A stretch of 64,000 nt of DNA from Pelargonium tetragonum (lineage: Eukaryota; Streptophyta; Magnoliopsida; Geraniales; Geraniaceae). Position 1 is the first letter of the stretch, and every line of letters begins with the position of its first letter. Positions 27,500 through 38,288 of the stretch are shown here, piece by piece. The translations under genes were made by a program, and so were the position numbers. The DNA is taken from positions 124,001 to 188,000 of the forward strand of contig JAYMTL010000008.1 in NCBI GenBank assembly GCA_036897445.1, in the 5' to 3' direction. A model generated the notes under the pieces. The model was not told where the DNA came from, made no database searches, and saw nothing but the letters and a program-made list of their open reading frames with translations.

Positions 27500-27780
27500 T
27501 TCTTGATACCTAACCTTTTGGCTATACTTGTACTTGTACTTGTATTCTACTCCATATCTTATGCCTCACACCTATACCACTCTAAGTCTTTAGTAGCTTT
27601 ACCTTTCCACAGTCGGATCTTCTTGGTCTTAGCAGTACTCATAGCTATTCTTATATTCTTATTCTGTACAATATTTATAGCTTTGTTGCTAGTCTTCATA
27701 GCTGCTATTGTATGTACTAACTTTCTTTATTCATAGATAGAAACTCTTAATATTCTAATAGTGATAGTTGTATTAAGGTT
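27500..27780 (-). repeat. Cryptically simple tract, opposite orientation
   Basis: Words such as acttgtacttgtacttg, catagctattc and tagctttgttgctagtc are the reverse-complement style of the tagctac tracts at 14.2 and 34.9 kb. The tract produces a hydrophobic 77-codon frame beginning with TTG at 27503. I attribute that frame to the simple sequence rather than to a gene. Confidence 0.4.
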
Positions 27781-28249
27781 TCCTCTCTTTTCGTAGCTGT
27801 TAGTATTTAGAGGATGGAACCCCTAGTGCTAGTGGAGTCCTGTAAGGGCTTTTTCTACCCGACCTTAGGCATCTGTAAACAAATAAGGCTTAACCAACCT
27901 TGAAACGGGATTCTCTATCCATTTCTTTTAGTCTAAAGAAACTTACCTTGTTTGTATAAATTAAAAGTTCCCGCAGCGGTTCTCAATTTAAGCAAGATTT
28001 GCGGGATTTTTAACCAGTTTTAGCACTAAAGCGGGTCAGTTTCGAAGTTTTTAATGAAAACAACTATATAAAATAAAAAGGTTCTCGCCTAAAGTAATGC
28101 GAGCTTCTTATGGAGTCTAAACCCAAGCGTTAGTTAAACACAATTTTCGATTATATATTATAAGGAGTTGCGGATCCTAGCTTAATATGCTCTATATTTA
28201 AAGATGGATGTCTGTAAAAAAGACTATAACTTAATAACCCGCCGGGAAA

Positions 28250-28266
28250 CCCCCCCCCTTTTTTTT
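28250..28266. repeat. C9T8 homopolymer run
   Basis: Nine C are followed directly by eight T. Long C or G runs are rare at this GC level; the others are at 49472-49482 and 54947-54956. They may reflect replication slippage. Confidence 0.85.
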
Positions 28267-29267
28267 ACTTAACCCAACCCCCTGTCAAACTTGTAATTCC
28301 CCCTTTCATATTGTATAGACTTAGTCTTCTTGATTCCTAACCCATAAGTGCAACAATACCCTTTTTTAGATCCATAGGTCTTGCCCTTTCCTTTTAAAAA
28401 TGAAAAACTTGGAATATCTGATACTGCAAAAACTTTCTACCTCGTTATTTGGGAAACTGTTCCTTAATTATTAGCACCTAAAAAGCAGCTGCTATACTTT
28501 TCAGTTCTTTTAGTCTTTATTTTGTACGAAAGACCTTTACCAAATGCCTAATTTTAAGGCTTACTACCACATCTCTGGGCTTTTTTAAGACTTCTTCCTC
28601 GCTTCGGAAATTGGAGAGGACTTTACTTGATGTGAAGCAAAGAGATTCCCCGACTTACTTTCCTAAATAACTAAGGATTTCCTTAACCTAATTATTCTTG
28701 GCTTTTTAAAGGAGCTAATTACTAGTATAACCTATAGTATTTAGAATAATGTATTGAATATTTCTTCTTACGCTTCTTTACAGCTCGGCTTTTACTTACT
28801 CAGTCTTCTTTTTAAAATTGTAGAGAAATGAAGCACCTTTGTCTTATACTAAAATTCATTCTTTATTAATTTCTATTATACTTATACGATTATACGCATA
28901 CGCGCGAGAGAGGGTTGCAAAACAAAGGAGGTGTTAAAATCATTTAGATAGAATGAATTCTGTGTTACTAATTTCTACAAGTCATTTCTTAAGTGAAATA
29001 GTACGTAAGAAAAGAAGACTTATCAAGGTATTGTAAATAAGATAAGATTTCCTTATGTAAAACTAAACAGTATAGATCGAGTTAATCCTTCGTAGCACAC
29101 CTAAATAAGTAAAACCCCAAAAATTCGGGTTTCAAAGCAGAGAGTCCTATTAGATATAAGAGATACCACTTCAAGAAAAAGAGACTCCTCAACTTGAGTG
29201 TTAAGATTCTAAAGGTATTTTTAGACTTTTATACAAAGAATTTTTCCTTTTTTAGCTTAGTTGCTAT

Positions 29268-29282
29268 AAAATGAGTACTCAT
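29268..29282. repeat. Second copy of AAAATGAGTACTCAT palindrome
   Basis: Fifteen bases are identical to 16284-16298. ATGAGTACTCAT (29271-29282) remains a perfect 12-bp palindrome. Confidence 0.75.
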
Positions 29283-29531
29283 AAGGGTTTTCCTAATTAC
29301 CAAAACGAGCCCTTAAAAAGGTTAACCCAATAGAGCAAAAATAGAGGGTCCCGAGTTGTAAGCACTCTATATAGAAGCTTAATTATGCAAAAAGTTTCTT
29401 TCATTCTGGAAAATCCAATAAGCAAGACTTAAATTTCCCTTTTTCATATATAAAATTTTATGGTACCTCAGTCATTTTAAGATTATTTACTGGTATTACC
29501 TCTAAGCACAAACCTTGGAAAAGACAAATAA

Positions 29532-29600
29532 AGGGGCAGGTAGGATTACTCTAAAATACGGGATTTGAACCGGCTTTCTGCTTTCTAAGGTACTGCCCCT
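29532..29600 (-). other. tRNA-sized stem-loop with T-arm-like core
   Basis: AGGGGCAG (29532-29539) pairs with CTGCCCCT (29593-29600). With one bulged G the stem extends by TA/TA. The enclosed 53 bases carry, on the minus strand, ggttcaaatcc, which matches the conserved T-arm word of tRNAs. The whole is 69 nt, a typical tRNA size. However, the T-arm word lies near the middle rather than next to the 3' arm, and I cannot draw a normal anticodon arm. It is not a standard tRNA; it could be a decayed one or a structured small RNA. Confidence 0.3.
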
Positions 29601-32239
29601 ATATGACACGGGCAATTTAAGAAGTGTATCTACTTACCTAAAACTAAAAAGTAGGACTTTTCCTTGTCTATTTATATTAGGCAGCCCCTGCATTTTTCGA
29701 TTTCCTAATAGGTCTGAGCTATTTAACTAACTTTCTCCGTTTTAATCTTTAACAAACCCCTTTTATTGTTTTTTATACTAGATTTCTAAGATTAGAACCC
29801 TTACGTGTTTCTAAGTTAACTTTCGTTTTATACCTTTAAAGAATTGGGTCAAATGCGAGAACCCCCTACCTTAGGTTCTCTTTTACTAAGAACCTTTCAA
29901 ATAAGCGCTTTACATTCCGGGCTTTAAAACTTACTTGAATTTCGTTAAGGGTAACTCTATAAACGGGAACCCCTTTTTTACAAGGATGCAGTTAAACTAA
30001 CACTCGTTGGAATGGCTTTAAGAGGTCAATCTTTTTATGTTTGAAAGGAATTTGAGTAGTAAACATTCTTACTTATATGTTATGGGATAACTAAGGATGC
30101 TCTAAAGGAAGCTTTCTTAGGTATCTTAAGGCTATAACCTAGTTAGATTTTGTGGGTGTTTTAGTCTTATTTTCTACGTAAGTAGTCCCTTATAATTAAT
30201 TGACACTTACTTGTAGTAGTTGACGTGTCAGGTTTACGGCTTGCTAAAAAGTTTTAATCTGATACTTGATAGTCTTAACTGTATTAAGTAATTCTTGGGG
30301 CGTTTTTTCCATATAAAGTTAGAGTGCTTCTCCTATTTTAAGTCTTTTGTACGCACTTGTAAAATAAAAGAATTTGATATTATATTATTCAACCAAACTG
30401 GCTTTGCTTGTACAACAGTGACAGGACCTTACTATTATTTCTCCAAGCCCAAGCTTCTTAAGGGGTTTTGGGATTTCCTAATAATAATGGGTTTCTAGTC
30501 TAAATCTAAATTTTGTGTTGTGATCGGAACAAAAAACATAACTCTTAATTATATACTCGCTTTTAGATTAAGGAAGTGCTCCGGTGGTAAAGGTTAATTT
30601 ACTAATATATGATCCTAGGGCTCTGTTACAGTAGGGGTTTTAAGTGATAAGTCATCCAAAGTGCACAAACTTTATTTGCTAATCCAGAAATCCTGCCTCT
30701 CTATGAGGTTGTATATTTTGTTATAAAGAAACCTTAGACTCACCGTTATATGCTTTACAATTCTTAAGAAACTCGGATATCCCAGAGGTACACTAAAAAG
30801 GGAAGCTTTTCTCGCTAGAATTAAGGATTTTCTAGAATCCGACTAAACGCACTTCAGGTTAAGGCTCTTTATTACTACAAAAAAAGTTTCATAAAGACCC
30901 CGTATTTGTATAAGATCAAACTAGACAGAAAGTTTTATATAAAAAGTAGTTACCTGGCATCTCCAAAAGGTCGACTTGGATCTTTTATGGGGAGCCCCGA
31001 ATGCTTTAAAATCCAGTTTAAGTAACCCCTCCTTTTTTTGCTATAGATCATATAGATCAAGAGCATAATTATTAATAACAAGTGTTTCTTAATAGAAATA
31101 GAGTTCCCCGGGTGTCTCCCTATACCGGACGGGGCTTTTTCTCCGCAGTATTCTTATGGATATTTTTTATTTAACTAGGAATACTACTAAACACGCGCTT
31201 AAATTATGTTCCAGAGTTTCCTAAGTATAGTATAAAAATCTCTCTACACCCCTAGTAATAGGAGCTTGACTTTGACCCTTATGTCTGTCTGGCACTTTTC
31301 GCGGAGTCGTATATGAGTTTCTTCCTCGGCTCGGAAAGTTAAACCCGATTCTAAAGAACTTCTCAAGCAGCCCCGCGAGCGCTCCCCGACTTCCGAATAT
31401 ACATATAGAACAGTCTAGCCTTGCATCATGTTAAATAGGAAATCCTGCGGAGTAAAGAATCAATCATAGTATCTCCTAAAGCCCCTTCAAAATAAAGTCA
31501 AAGACCAAGTACGGGATTTACCACTTTATTTGATAAATTGCCCCCCTTTTTAGAGATTGAAAGCAAGAGAAGTCTTATATACTACGTAAGTAATGCTTTC
31601 GCTTTATTATATGAAAAGCCCAGTTAATTCGAAGAAGGATTAACTCTTTAACATTTATTGTTAGGATTTAGCGCTAAAGATACCTTGTCTTTTACTGCAT
31701 TTTATAACCCAAGAGATTTTTCCGGAATCAGAAATTCTAATGTTACTACTTTGATTTTCAAGGGTAGGAAACTTGCTTATCTTATATTAAGGTTTGGTTT
31801 CGGGGTCATAACGGCGTTGCACTTGATGTAAATAGAATATAGAGTAAAAAAGAGAGCTTTCCATGAATCTCATTTTTAAACAAAAGTTTTGCACCGCTTT
31901 TTAAAGGTTCTGAAAAGGTATTTTGATTCCCCAGGAGCATCAAAAGTAACTCTTCGTAATAAAGCCGCAGTCTCTTATGATCCATTAATGACATTGCTTT
32001 GGTTTTTTTGAAAGCCTTTCCTGTTAAAAGAGAAATTCCTTAATAAGAAAATTTAAGAAAATTCCGTTTTTAACTACTTCCTTAACAGACAAATTTTATC
32101 CATATTCTACATCCCAAAACCTTTTACTTCATTTATATATTACTTTACTTCGGCATTGTTTCCTCTAGAGTTTAATCCTTATTTACAGGGCATTTCTTTT
32201 TTTATAAATGAATTTTTATAGTCAGAAGCTCCTATTTCA

Positions 32240-32620
32240 ATTCCATATTATATGCTTCTACAAGCTGTTTCAGAAATACAAAAACCACTCCTATCCTGTA
32301 ACATAAAATAGAGCACTTTCTTTAATTATTATTTCTTTTGTTATGAGCTATAGCTTTAGTCTGTATCTGTATCCTATTCTGTATCTTGATTGCTATATCT
32401 ATTCCAGTCAGTCTTTAGAGGAGTCCTCATAGCCTTGTTGTTTGGAGCTAGGCCTTTATTATGGATTTTAGGGCTCCCTGTTGTAGCTATTACTGTATCA
32501 CCCACTTGGTATAACTAGAATCTCCTAAAAATTAGAGTTTTATTGTTTTAATCTTCTCTTTTTTGTATTCCTAGTTTCCCAGTATAATAGTATTCTTTAG
32601 GAGTCGTTAGGCTTTCTATG
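32240..32620 (-). repeat. Cryptically simple tract, opposite orientation
   Basis: Repeats of gctatagctttagtctgtatctgtatc, gctatatctattcc and gttgtagctattactgtatc are reverse-complement counterparts of words at 14.2-14.33 kb (tagctatgatacagact, ctagctacaacaa). It contains the 11-base palindrome GAGGAGTCCTC at 32418-32428. No coding frame of note is present. Confidence 0.45.
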
Positions 32621-34425
32621 CTATCTCTTTGTATGCATTTTATAAAAGTTCCCCCATATTCGGAGTGCTCCATTCCTAGAAGAGAGGTAAGCTCAAGTTA
32701 AAGTCGGAGTCAATTCTGGCTGGGAATCTAATGAAATCTTATTGTTGCTAAAAAAGAACTTATTATATACATTGGAATAAAAGCTTATTAAAGGTCATTT
32801 CTTTCAAAAGTCAATAACAAACAAAGTAAGACTGGGTTTTCTAAATTTCATTTTTTTATCTTTGTGGAACCTTAGAGAGAGATCTTATCAGATTCATATC
32901 AAAGAGGAACTAAGATAACACGTCTTGAACTCTCGATTTTGCGGTCTGAATCAAGTTTTTTAACTTCTAAAACCAAGGAAAGAAGTCCTAGTCAGTTTGC
33001 TCTTAAATTATACAGTTCACATATAGATATCTAATAGATTCAAGTCTTTCTTTATTTAAGTCATTTTCATTCCCTTGTTTTGTAGCTAGAGCATGGGTTT
33101 TAGTAGGGTAATGGCCATATCTCTTAATATCTTGACAAGGTTTACTCAATTTGAGTATTCTGCCAGCGCCAGCAAAGCCTTTCGTTAAAACCGTTAAAAA
33201 CAGATACTTGAATTTTCCGATTAAAGCTCCGGGGACCCTTCTATCTAAGCATTCCATTTTTATTCTTTAGTACCTTTTACAGGAGTAAAGAATTCGGTAA
33301 TAAAGGGGCAGAATGAAATGCGGCAGGGGGCTCATTCGTCTTAAAGTTTAGGTATGGGTAGTTGCCGCGGCTAAAAATCCCTGCTTTTACTTAACTTTTT
33401 CATTGCTTTCTCCTATCCAATAAGTAAATGCTTATTCTAAATACCCAGAGCTAGAAAGAGCAAGATAAATCTTGCCTTAGAAGTCTCTTTCTTTCAGGGA
33501 ACTGTAGCTAACGTAGTTAGTGTAAGGAAGTAAATAGAATTTAGTTTCTGCTATATGCCTTACTCTTACCCGTTGAAGTAATCGACTCAAAAATATATAG
33601 TAAAATTTGACGATAAAACTTACTAGGTACCTAAACGGATTAAAAACGGCATTCTAGATAGTCACTTTTGTTTGGATCGATCTATATACAATAATTTTTC
33701 TTTTACAAATTAGAAATTTAATAAGGTGTATAAAGTAGCACCCTTTGTTCCTGCTTTCCTCTAATTACAAGTTTCCAATCTCGGATATAGTTTGACTTGT
33801 TGCTCTTCCTGTGTTTGTTTATTCTGGTTAAAGGTGCTTAGGGAATAGAGTATAGGTGGTAAGTCTAGGAGTAAGAAAGCGGCTAAGAAAAACAAAGGTA
33901 TGAATAGGTAGGAGTAACAAGGAAGTCAATAAGTAGTGGAGTAAGCTCCAGAATACAAAGGTTACGGCTCTAAAGAAGGGTGTAGCTCTGGAATATGCAG
34001 AGTAGGGATAAAAGTCAAGCCTGCAAGATAGCTCTAACTTCAGTTGTTTCGGCTTAAGCTTAGAAAAGTTCCTTGTTTAATTTAATTCGAGTACGGGGTT
34101 TTAGGCGCCGAGTGGGTAAGCAAGAGGAGGTATTTCCGCAAGGGATTCTCAACAAATTGTTAAAGCTAAAACTTTTGACTTTTATTAACTAACGAATGTA
34201 GAATAAAAGTCTATAACCCCTTTTCAACTACACTGTATATAAGATAGCTACTTTTCCTGCATACAATTTTCCTCTGATTCTTAGTATAGAAATAGGTCAC
34301 TTCTATAAAGGGCAGAATTTCTTAACAAAGAGTTTAGAACTCTATTAAACATAAGGTTAACCCCCTCATTATAGAGTAAAAACAGAGTACTAGAACAAAA
34401 GGCATTACCTTAAAGAAACTTAAAG
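32621..34425. other. Gene-free spacer with purine-rich repeat stretch
   Basis: No gene was recognised. The part from about 33840 to 34030 is purine-rich and repeats taggagtaa, agtaag and tagctc words. It includes the 16-bp exact repeat at 33866-33881 shared with 8599-8614. It leads toward the R1-associated tract that starts at about 34430. Confidence 0.55.
33866..33881 (+). repeat. 16-bp exact repeat, copy 2
   Basis: Identical to 8599-8614. The word aggtaggagtaac about 50 bases downstream may be a further partial copy. Confidence 0.5.
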
Positions 34426-34429
34426 AAAG

Positions 34430-34735
34430 AAAATCCTATTATCTATTATAACCCATATACCTTAGCTTATACTATATACTATCCAATACAACCTTATAAC
34501 TATAGATAATATAAACTTAAAATACAATTAAGAATAATACTACAGCTGCAATAAGACAGTAACTACAAAAGCAACAGGGAACCATAACAACAAACAAGAA
34601 AAGATTTTCTATATCTACAGCTCCTATGCCTACTCCTTCTAATCTAATACTACTAATATAATTAGAATCTATAACCCTAATGCGGCTCTCTGCTACAGTC
34701 CCTTTCCTTCCTAAAACAAGTATAAGTAAAGTAAG
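34430..34735 (+). repeat. A/T-rich tract before R1 copy 3
   Basis: Made of ctattataaccc, actatatactatcc and taatactac words. The stretch 34511-34594 resembles 14071-14140, including aagaataatac and the pattern agtaactacaaaagcaacag. Here the tract precedes R1, while at 13.9 kb it follows, so the two parts have been rearranged relative to each other. Confidence 0.5.
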
Positions 34736-34911
34736 AAGTAAGTCAATACAAAAGAAAGAGGTTGCTGGGATATAGTGTATGTCTATTCAAGAAACTCTCC
34801 TGCATTAATTACATTACCTCGCTAACGCTTCAGTCGATAATAGGGACTATACTACTACACGGTGCCTAACCTCATTAGCGATAAAAGCAGAAGCAAGAGG
34901 GGTATACCTTA
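34736..34911 (+). repeat. Dispersed repeat R1, copy 3
   Basis: This is the best preserved copy. The lead-in aagtaagtcaa is at 34736. Box 1 (34758-34803) contains tatagtgtatgtctattc and actctcctgc. Box 2 (34825-34842) has acgcttcagtcgataata. Box 3 (34870-34900) has cctcattagcgataa and ends in gagg. Box order and spacing match copies 1 and 2. It is followed by tagctac and TCTAGCT words up to about 35030. Confidence 0.65.
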
Positions 34912-35040
34912 AACAGTTACATCCTAGCTACACTAAGTATAGGCTGCAACAAGGCCCATAAGAGTGTCAGGAAACAGAATATAGCTGTGAGTAAGGTAGA
35001 GAATCCGAGTACAAGTCTAGCTTCTTTTGTTGGTCTCGAC
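34912..35040 (+). repeat. tagctac / TCTAGCT tract after R1 copy 3
   Basis: Contains cctagctacactaag, atatagctgtgagtaagg and acaagtctagc (35011-35024). This matches the second half of the 13.9-14.3 kb tract in style and some words. Confidence 0.45.
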
Positions 35041-36700
35041 CTCCTAAGCGCCCGCTCTCTACATCAGGAATGCTTATCCTAAATTGAAATCCTTTTATCT
35101 CGAGAAACTTCATTAGGTTAAATACTTATAATTAATCGAGGAAAAGCGATTCTTACAGTGTGCCCAAGAGCTGAATAAAAAAATTGTAGACGTTTCCTCT
35201 AAGTAAGCCAGACTGCAAAGGCTACGTTTTTGTAGAAATCGAGTCTAAAATGAAATAATTATGAGAGGACTTAGACCAGATTTGTATTATGACTTATTTA
35301 ATAGGGACAATCCCCAAACTCGGTGGGCAGAAGCCTATAAAAGAACCCAGAAAAGATAGTCTAGTACATAGGGTCATTATCCAAGCGATACTTAACAAAA
35401 AAGGATCCGTCTGTTAGAGGCAGCCCCTTAAAGGATCAATAGCTAATAACACAAGAATTCAGAATTCGAGGAGCTCTATATTTATCTATATAATAGTAAG
35501 TAGAAAACTCCTCGATTATAAGAAAAGTTAGAAATTCCTATAACCCCTTCAATTTTGCCTACTCATGTATACCTTGAAGAAGTAACTTAATATTTTACTT
35601 TGTGTAAAGCAAGTGCTGCCTCTATTTCATTCAAATACCTTTCCTACATAAAAAGGGAGGCATGGGTTTCCTACTCAAAAGTACACGGGTGCGCCATTAA
35701 AGTAACTAGTGAAGTCAATAAATTTAAAGCACTTAAGCCGAAATTTCATGAGCAAGGTAAGTCAAATTTGAGTTTTCATCTCAAATTCTTCCTTATTTCA
35801 GATGTATTCCCTAGGGATCCTAATTAAGTATAACTTAAAACTCAAGTTTAGATCTTTATCTAAATTTCTCTTGTTTTATCTAACGTACTTCGATTCCTTT
35901 TAGAAAATTCTATTTGTTTTTGGTTGGTATTTAACCTTATTCCATTAGAATTTGTTAATAGATATACTTCCTGCTTAACTTTCTATCCCCAACAAGAACA
36001 GGAAGACTCATATCCCTAAAGAAGCCTTTAAGAAAGGTGCAGGTTTAGCTTATTAGAAAGCAGATATAGGTATTAAGCAAGGGATAGATCAAAGTCAACA
36101 AAGAAGAAGTAGTATACGGATTCGGGCTGAGCTATATACTTCAATTTCTATTAGTGCTTTTCTTAAGTTTTTGTAATTATAAATAACATGTGTTGTGAGT
36201 TTTAAGGGCCTTAGAAGAACGGCTATATACGTTATTTCAGAAGAAACTAGAGTAACTGGAAAAGGCATAAGGTTCTTTTGGAATGCCTAGCTTTTTTTAT
36301 TAACCGGGTTTCCATAAAAGGGAAATTGACCTTAATTCTTAAGGCACCTTCAATTAACTTGAATAGGCTTTTTTAAGAGTTTCTCTATAAATTAGAGAGT
36401 TAGGGGTCCCGGTATTATAGTGGCTCCTACTATTACTAAAACCTTGACTGATACCCAATAAACTTACTCCTTATTAAAGCTTTTAGTACTTAACAGACAC
36501 CTTTCTTTTCTTTTTAAGTTCCCTTAAAGAAGTTTCTTCTTCCACGTAAAAAGAGGCACACAAATCTAGTTCTCTTTGATTGAATAATACAAAGGAGGAT
36601 TTGCTCCCTTTGTAGAACAAGCTAAGATGCTTACTATATTTTAATAATACGGAATAAAACCTTCCTTATAAGGCGCTCACTAAAAGCAAGACTAAGCTCT
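35041..36700. other. Gene-free spacer
   Basis: No gene was recognised; the frame at 35600-35827 is 75 codons and resembles nothing I know. A stem-loop lies at 35765-35787 (arms AATTTGAG and CTCAAATT, loop of seven). A TCTAGCT-like motif, caggtttagcttattagaaag, is at 36040-36060. Confidence 0.55.
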
Positions 36701-36711
36701 GTACTTAGGAA

Positions 36712-36739
36712 TTGGTGTATATAATTTGGTGTATATAAT
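36712..36739 (+). repeat. Tandem 14-bp repeat, two units
   Basis: ttggtgtatataat occurs at 36712-36725 and again at 36726-36739 with no mismatch. It looks like a recent local duplication. Confidence 0.9.
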
Positions 36740-37075
36740 AAGGGTTATTCTTACTTAACTAATGAAAATGAATATAATAGAATAAGAATCTATAAGTAAT
36801 AGCTATACATACAATAAATACACTCTCCTTAACAACAGCTGGAATCGTGAGCTCCATATCTACGTCCTAATCCTAGGTTACAATAAACAATAATATAGGA
36901 ATATGGGTATCCGTTTAAATCCGTTTCTAAATCTTATTAGCTCTAGGTTATAAAAGAAGTATAAGTCTAGCTTTGAGAGGTATTATAAAACAATAATTAG
37001 AGTCAGGTAAGTCCGTAGAAATAAGAACAAACAAGCAAATGAAGTCAATTAAGCCTAAGTCAAAAGCATAGTAAT
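36740..37075 (+). repeat. A/T-rich tract with TCTAGCT motif
   Basis: Words such as aataagaatctataag, tagctatacatac, aggttacaataaac and ataagtctagctttgag (36961-36980) match the tracts at 13.9 and 34.9 kb. agtcaggtaagtcc, then agtcaattaagcc, recall the R1 lead-in, but boxes 1 to 3 are not seen. Confidence 0.4.
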
Positions 37076-38262
37076 TCCGCTATTAACTACCTCGTTAAGA
37101 CCCTGGAATTACTTGGTAAAACGTGGGTAGAAAGGTCTCTTTAGGTTCAAATCCGCTTGAGAGCTAAATTCTTTTCGTTTTTCAAGAGGGTGATAAGTTT
37201 CTACAAATGGATAGGCAAAGGTTGTTGTCTGTTTTTCATGGTATCATAAATATGTAAGATTCGAAATTGAACTTAAGTTTTTATATCAAAAATGAGTTTA
37301 AATAGTTAACCAAGAGTTTAGAAAAGGGGTTCTAGTCTAGATTAGAGTATGAAAACTGGCGGAAAGATTTTTATAGTTGAAACTAAAGTGGTTACGGTGA
37401 AGTTTAGTTAGGAGAGGCACCAAAATGCAAGGTTTTAAGAACTCAAAGCTTTGCCTAAATTTTAAAGAGACTCTCCTTGTTGCGGACATTTCTTAGTAAC
37501 TAAACCTCAGCCCTTTTTCAAGACACAGATAAAGTTAAGTTGTATTCATCATATCATAACAAGGTAATACCCTTTCGGATCCGTAGCAGAGTTATCTTGG
37601 TGAGTCTTTTTTGTTAGTATATGCAAAATTGAAATTTATATAATTCCTAGTGCCACACCTCCTTGTCAAAAGATTGTAGAGAAGTTATATACTTAAGTAA
37701 GTCTTCTTAGTTATTCGGAGCCCAGGTAGAGATCCCTGAGATTGGGAGTTCCCCTTTACTAAACAGGGCAGTAAATCTTTAAAAAGCGATAGAGTTTTTT
37801 TGTCTATTATCCTGCGGGCTACTCTAAGAAGTTTTTTGAGATTAATAATAACCGATGTTTCAAAGGAGCTGTGTAGGAACTTTAGTACTTATAGGATTTA
37901 CAAAAAGCGTTAGAACAAAGAAAATTTGAGGTAGTAGTCCAAGCATGCGTATTTAAAAGTCAATTTGTTTCCTTTTTACCTTACAGAGCAGGCATTCATT
38001 GCAGCAGTGTGATATTTGGTTTCGAAAGAAATTTTTTGGTGAGTCGAGTTAGATTACAAAATAATTATAAGTTTCGCAATCTAGCAACAAGCTACTTTTC
38101 AAGTTATTTTGAAGCTCCTGGTTTTAGCTACGAAAAAGTAAAGTTAAGGGTTCTCTTAGTTTTCCTCTACTCTATTAAGCCTAGGTTCCCGCATATATCA
38201 TAATATAAGTTTAGTTTAGTGGAAACGTAAAAATTTGCTTGAGCTTTTTTCTATATTAGAGT

Positions 38263-38288
38263 CTTTTACTTGCTATCATAAGTAAAAG
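38263..38288. repeat. Stem-loop, 9-bp arms
   Basis: CTTTTACTT (38263-38271) pairs perfectly with AAGTAAAAG (38280-38288) across a loop of eight. No gene neighbours it. Confidence 0.75.

Larger units (their letters stand above)
27781..32235. other. Gene-free spacer
   Basis: No gene was recognised. A run of nine C followed by eight T lies at 28250-28266. The second copy of the 16.28 kb palindrome is at 29268-29282. A tRNA-sized stem-loop is at 29532-29600. A short tandem agatcatatagatca occurs near 31045. I see no other structure. Confidence 0.6.

Noticed and set aside
27503-27736. 77-codon hydrophobic frame that could pass for a small membrane protein
   Set aside because: The sequence is cryptically simple T-rich DNA shared in style with the 32.3 kb tract, and the start is TTG. 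The hydrophobicity follows from base composition.
33371-33383. tgccgcggcta, like the reverse of the small-subunit rRNA 530 loop
   Set aside because: Only about nine bases agree, mostly the self-complementary ccgcgg, and flanks do not match.
37551-37575. ataacaaggtaatacc, like the 3' end of small-subunit rRNA
   Set aside because: The neighbouring conserved decoding-site words and the final hairpin are missing.
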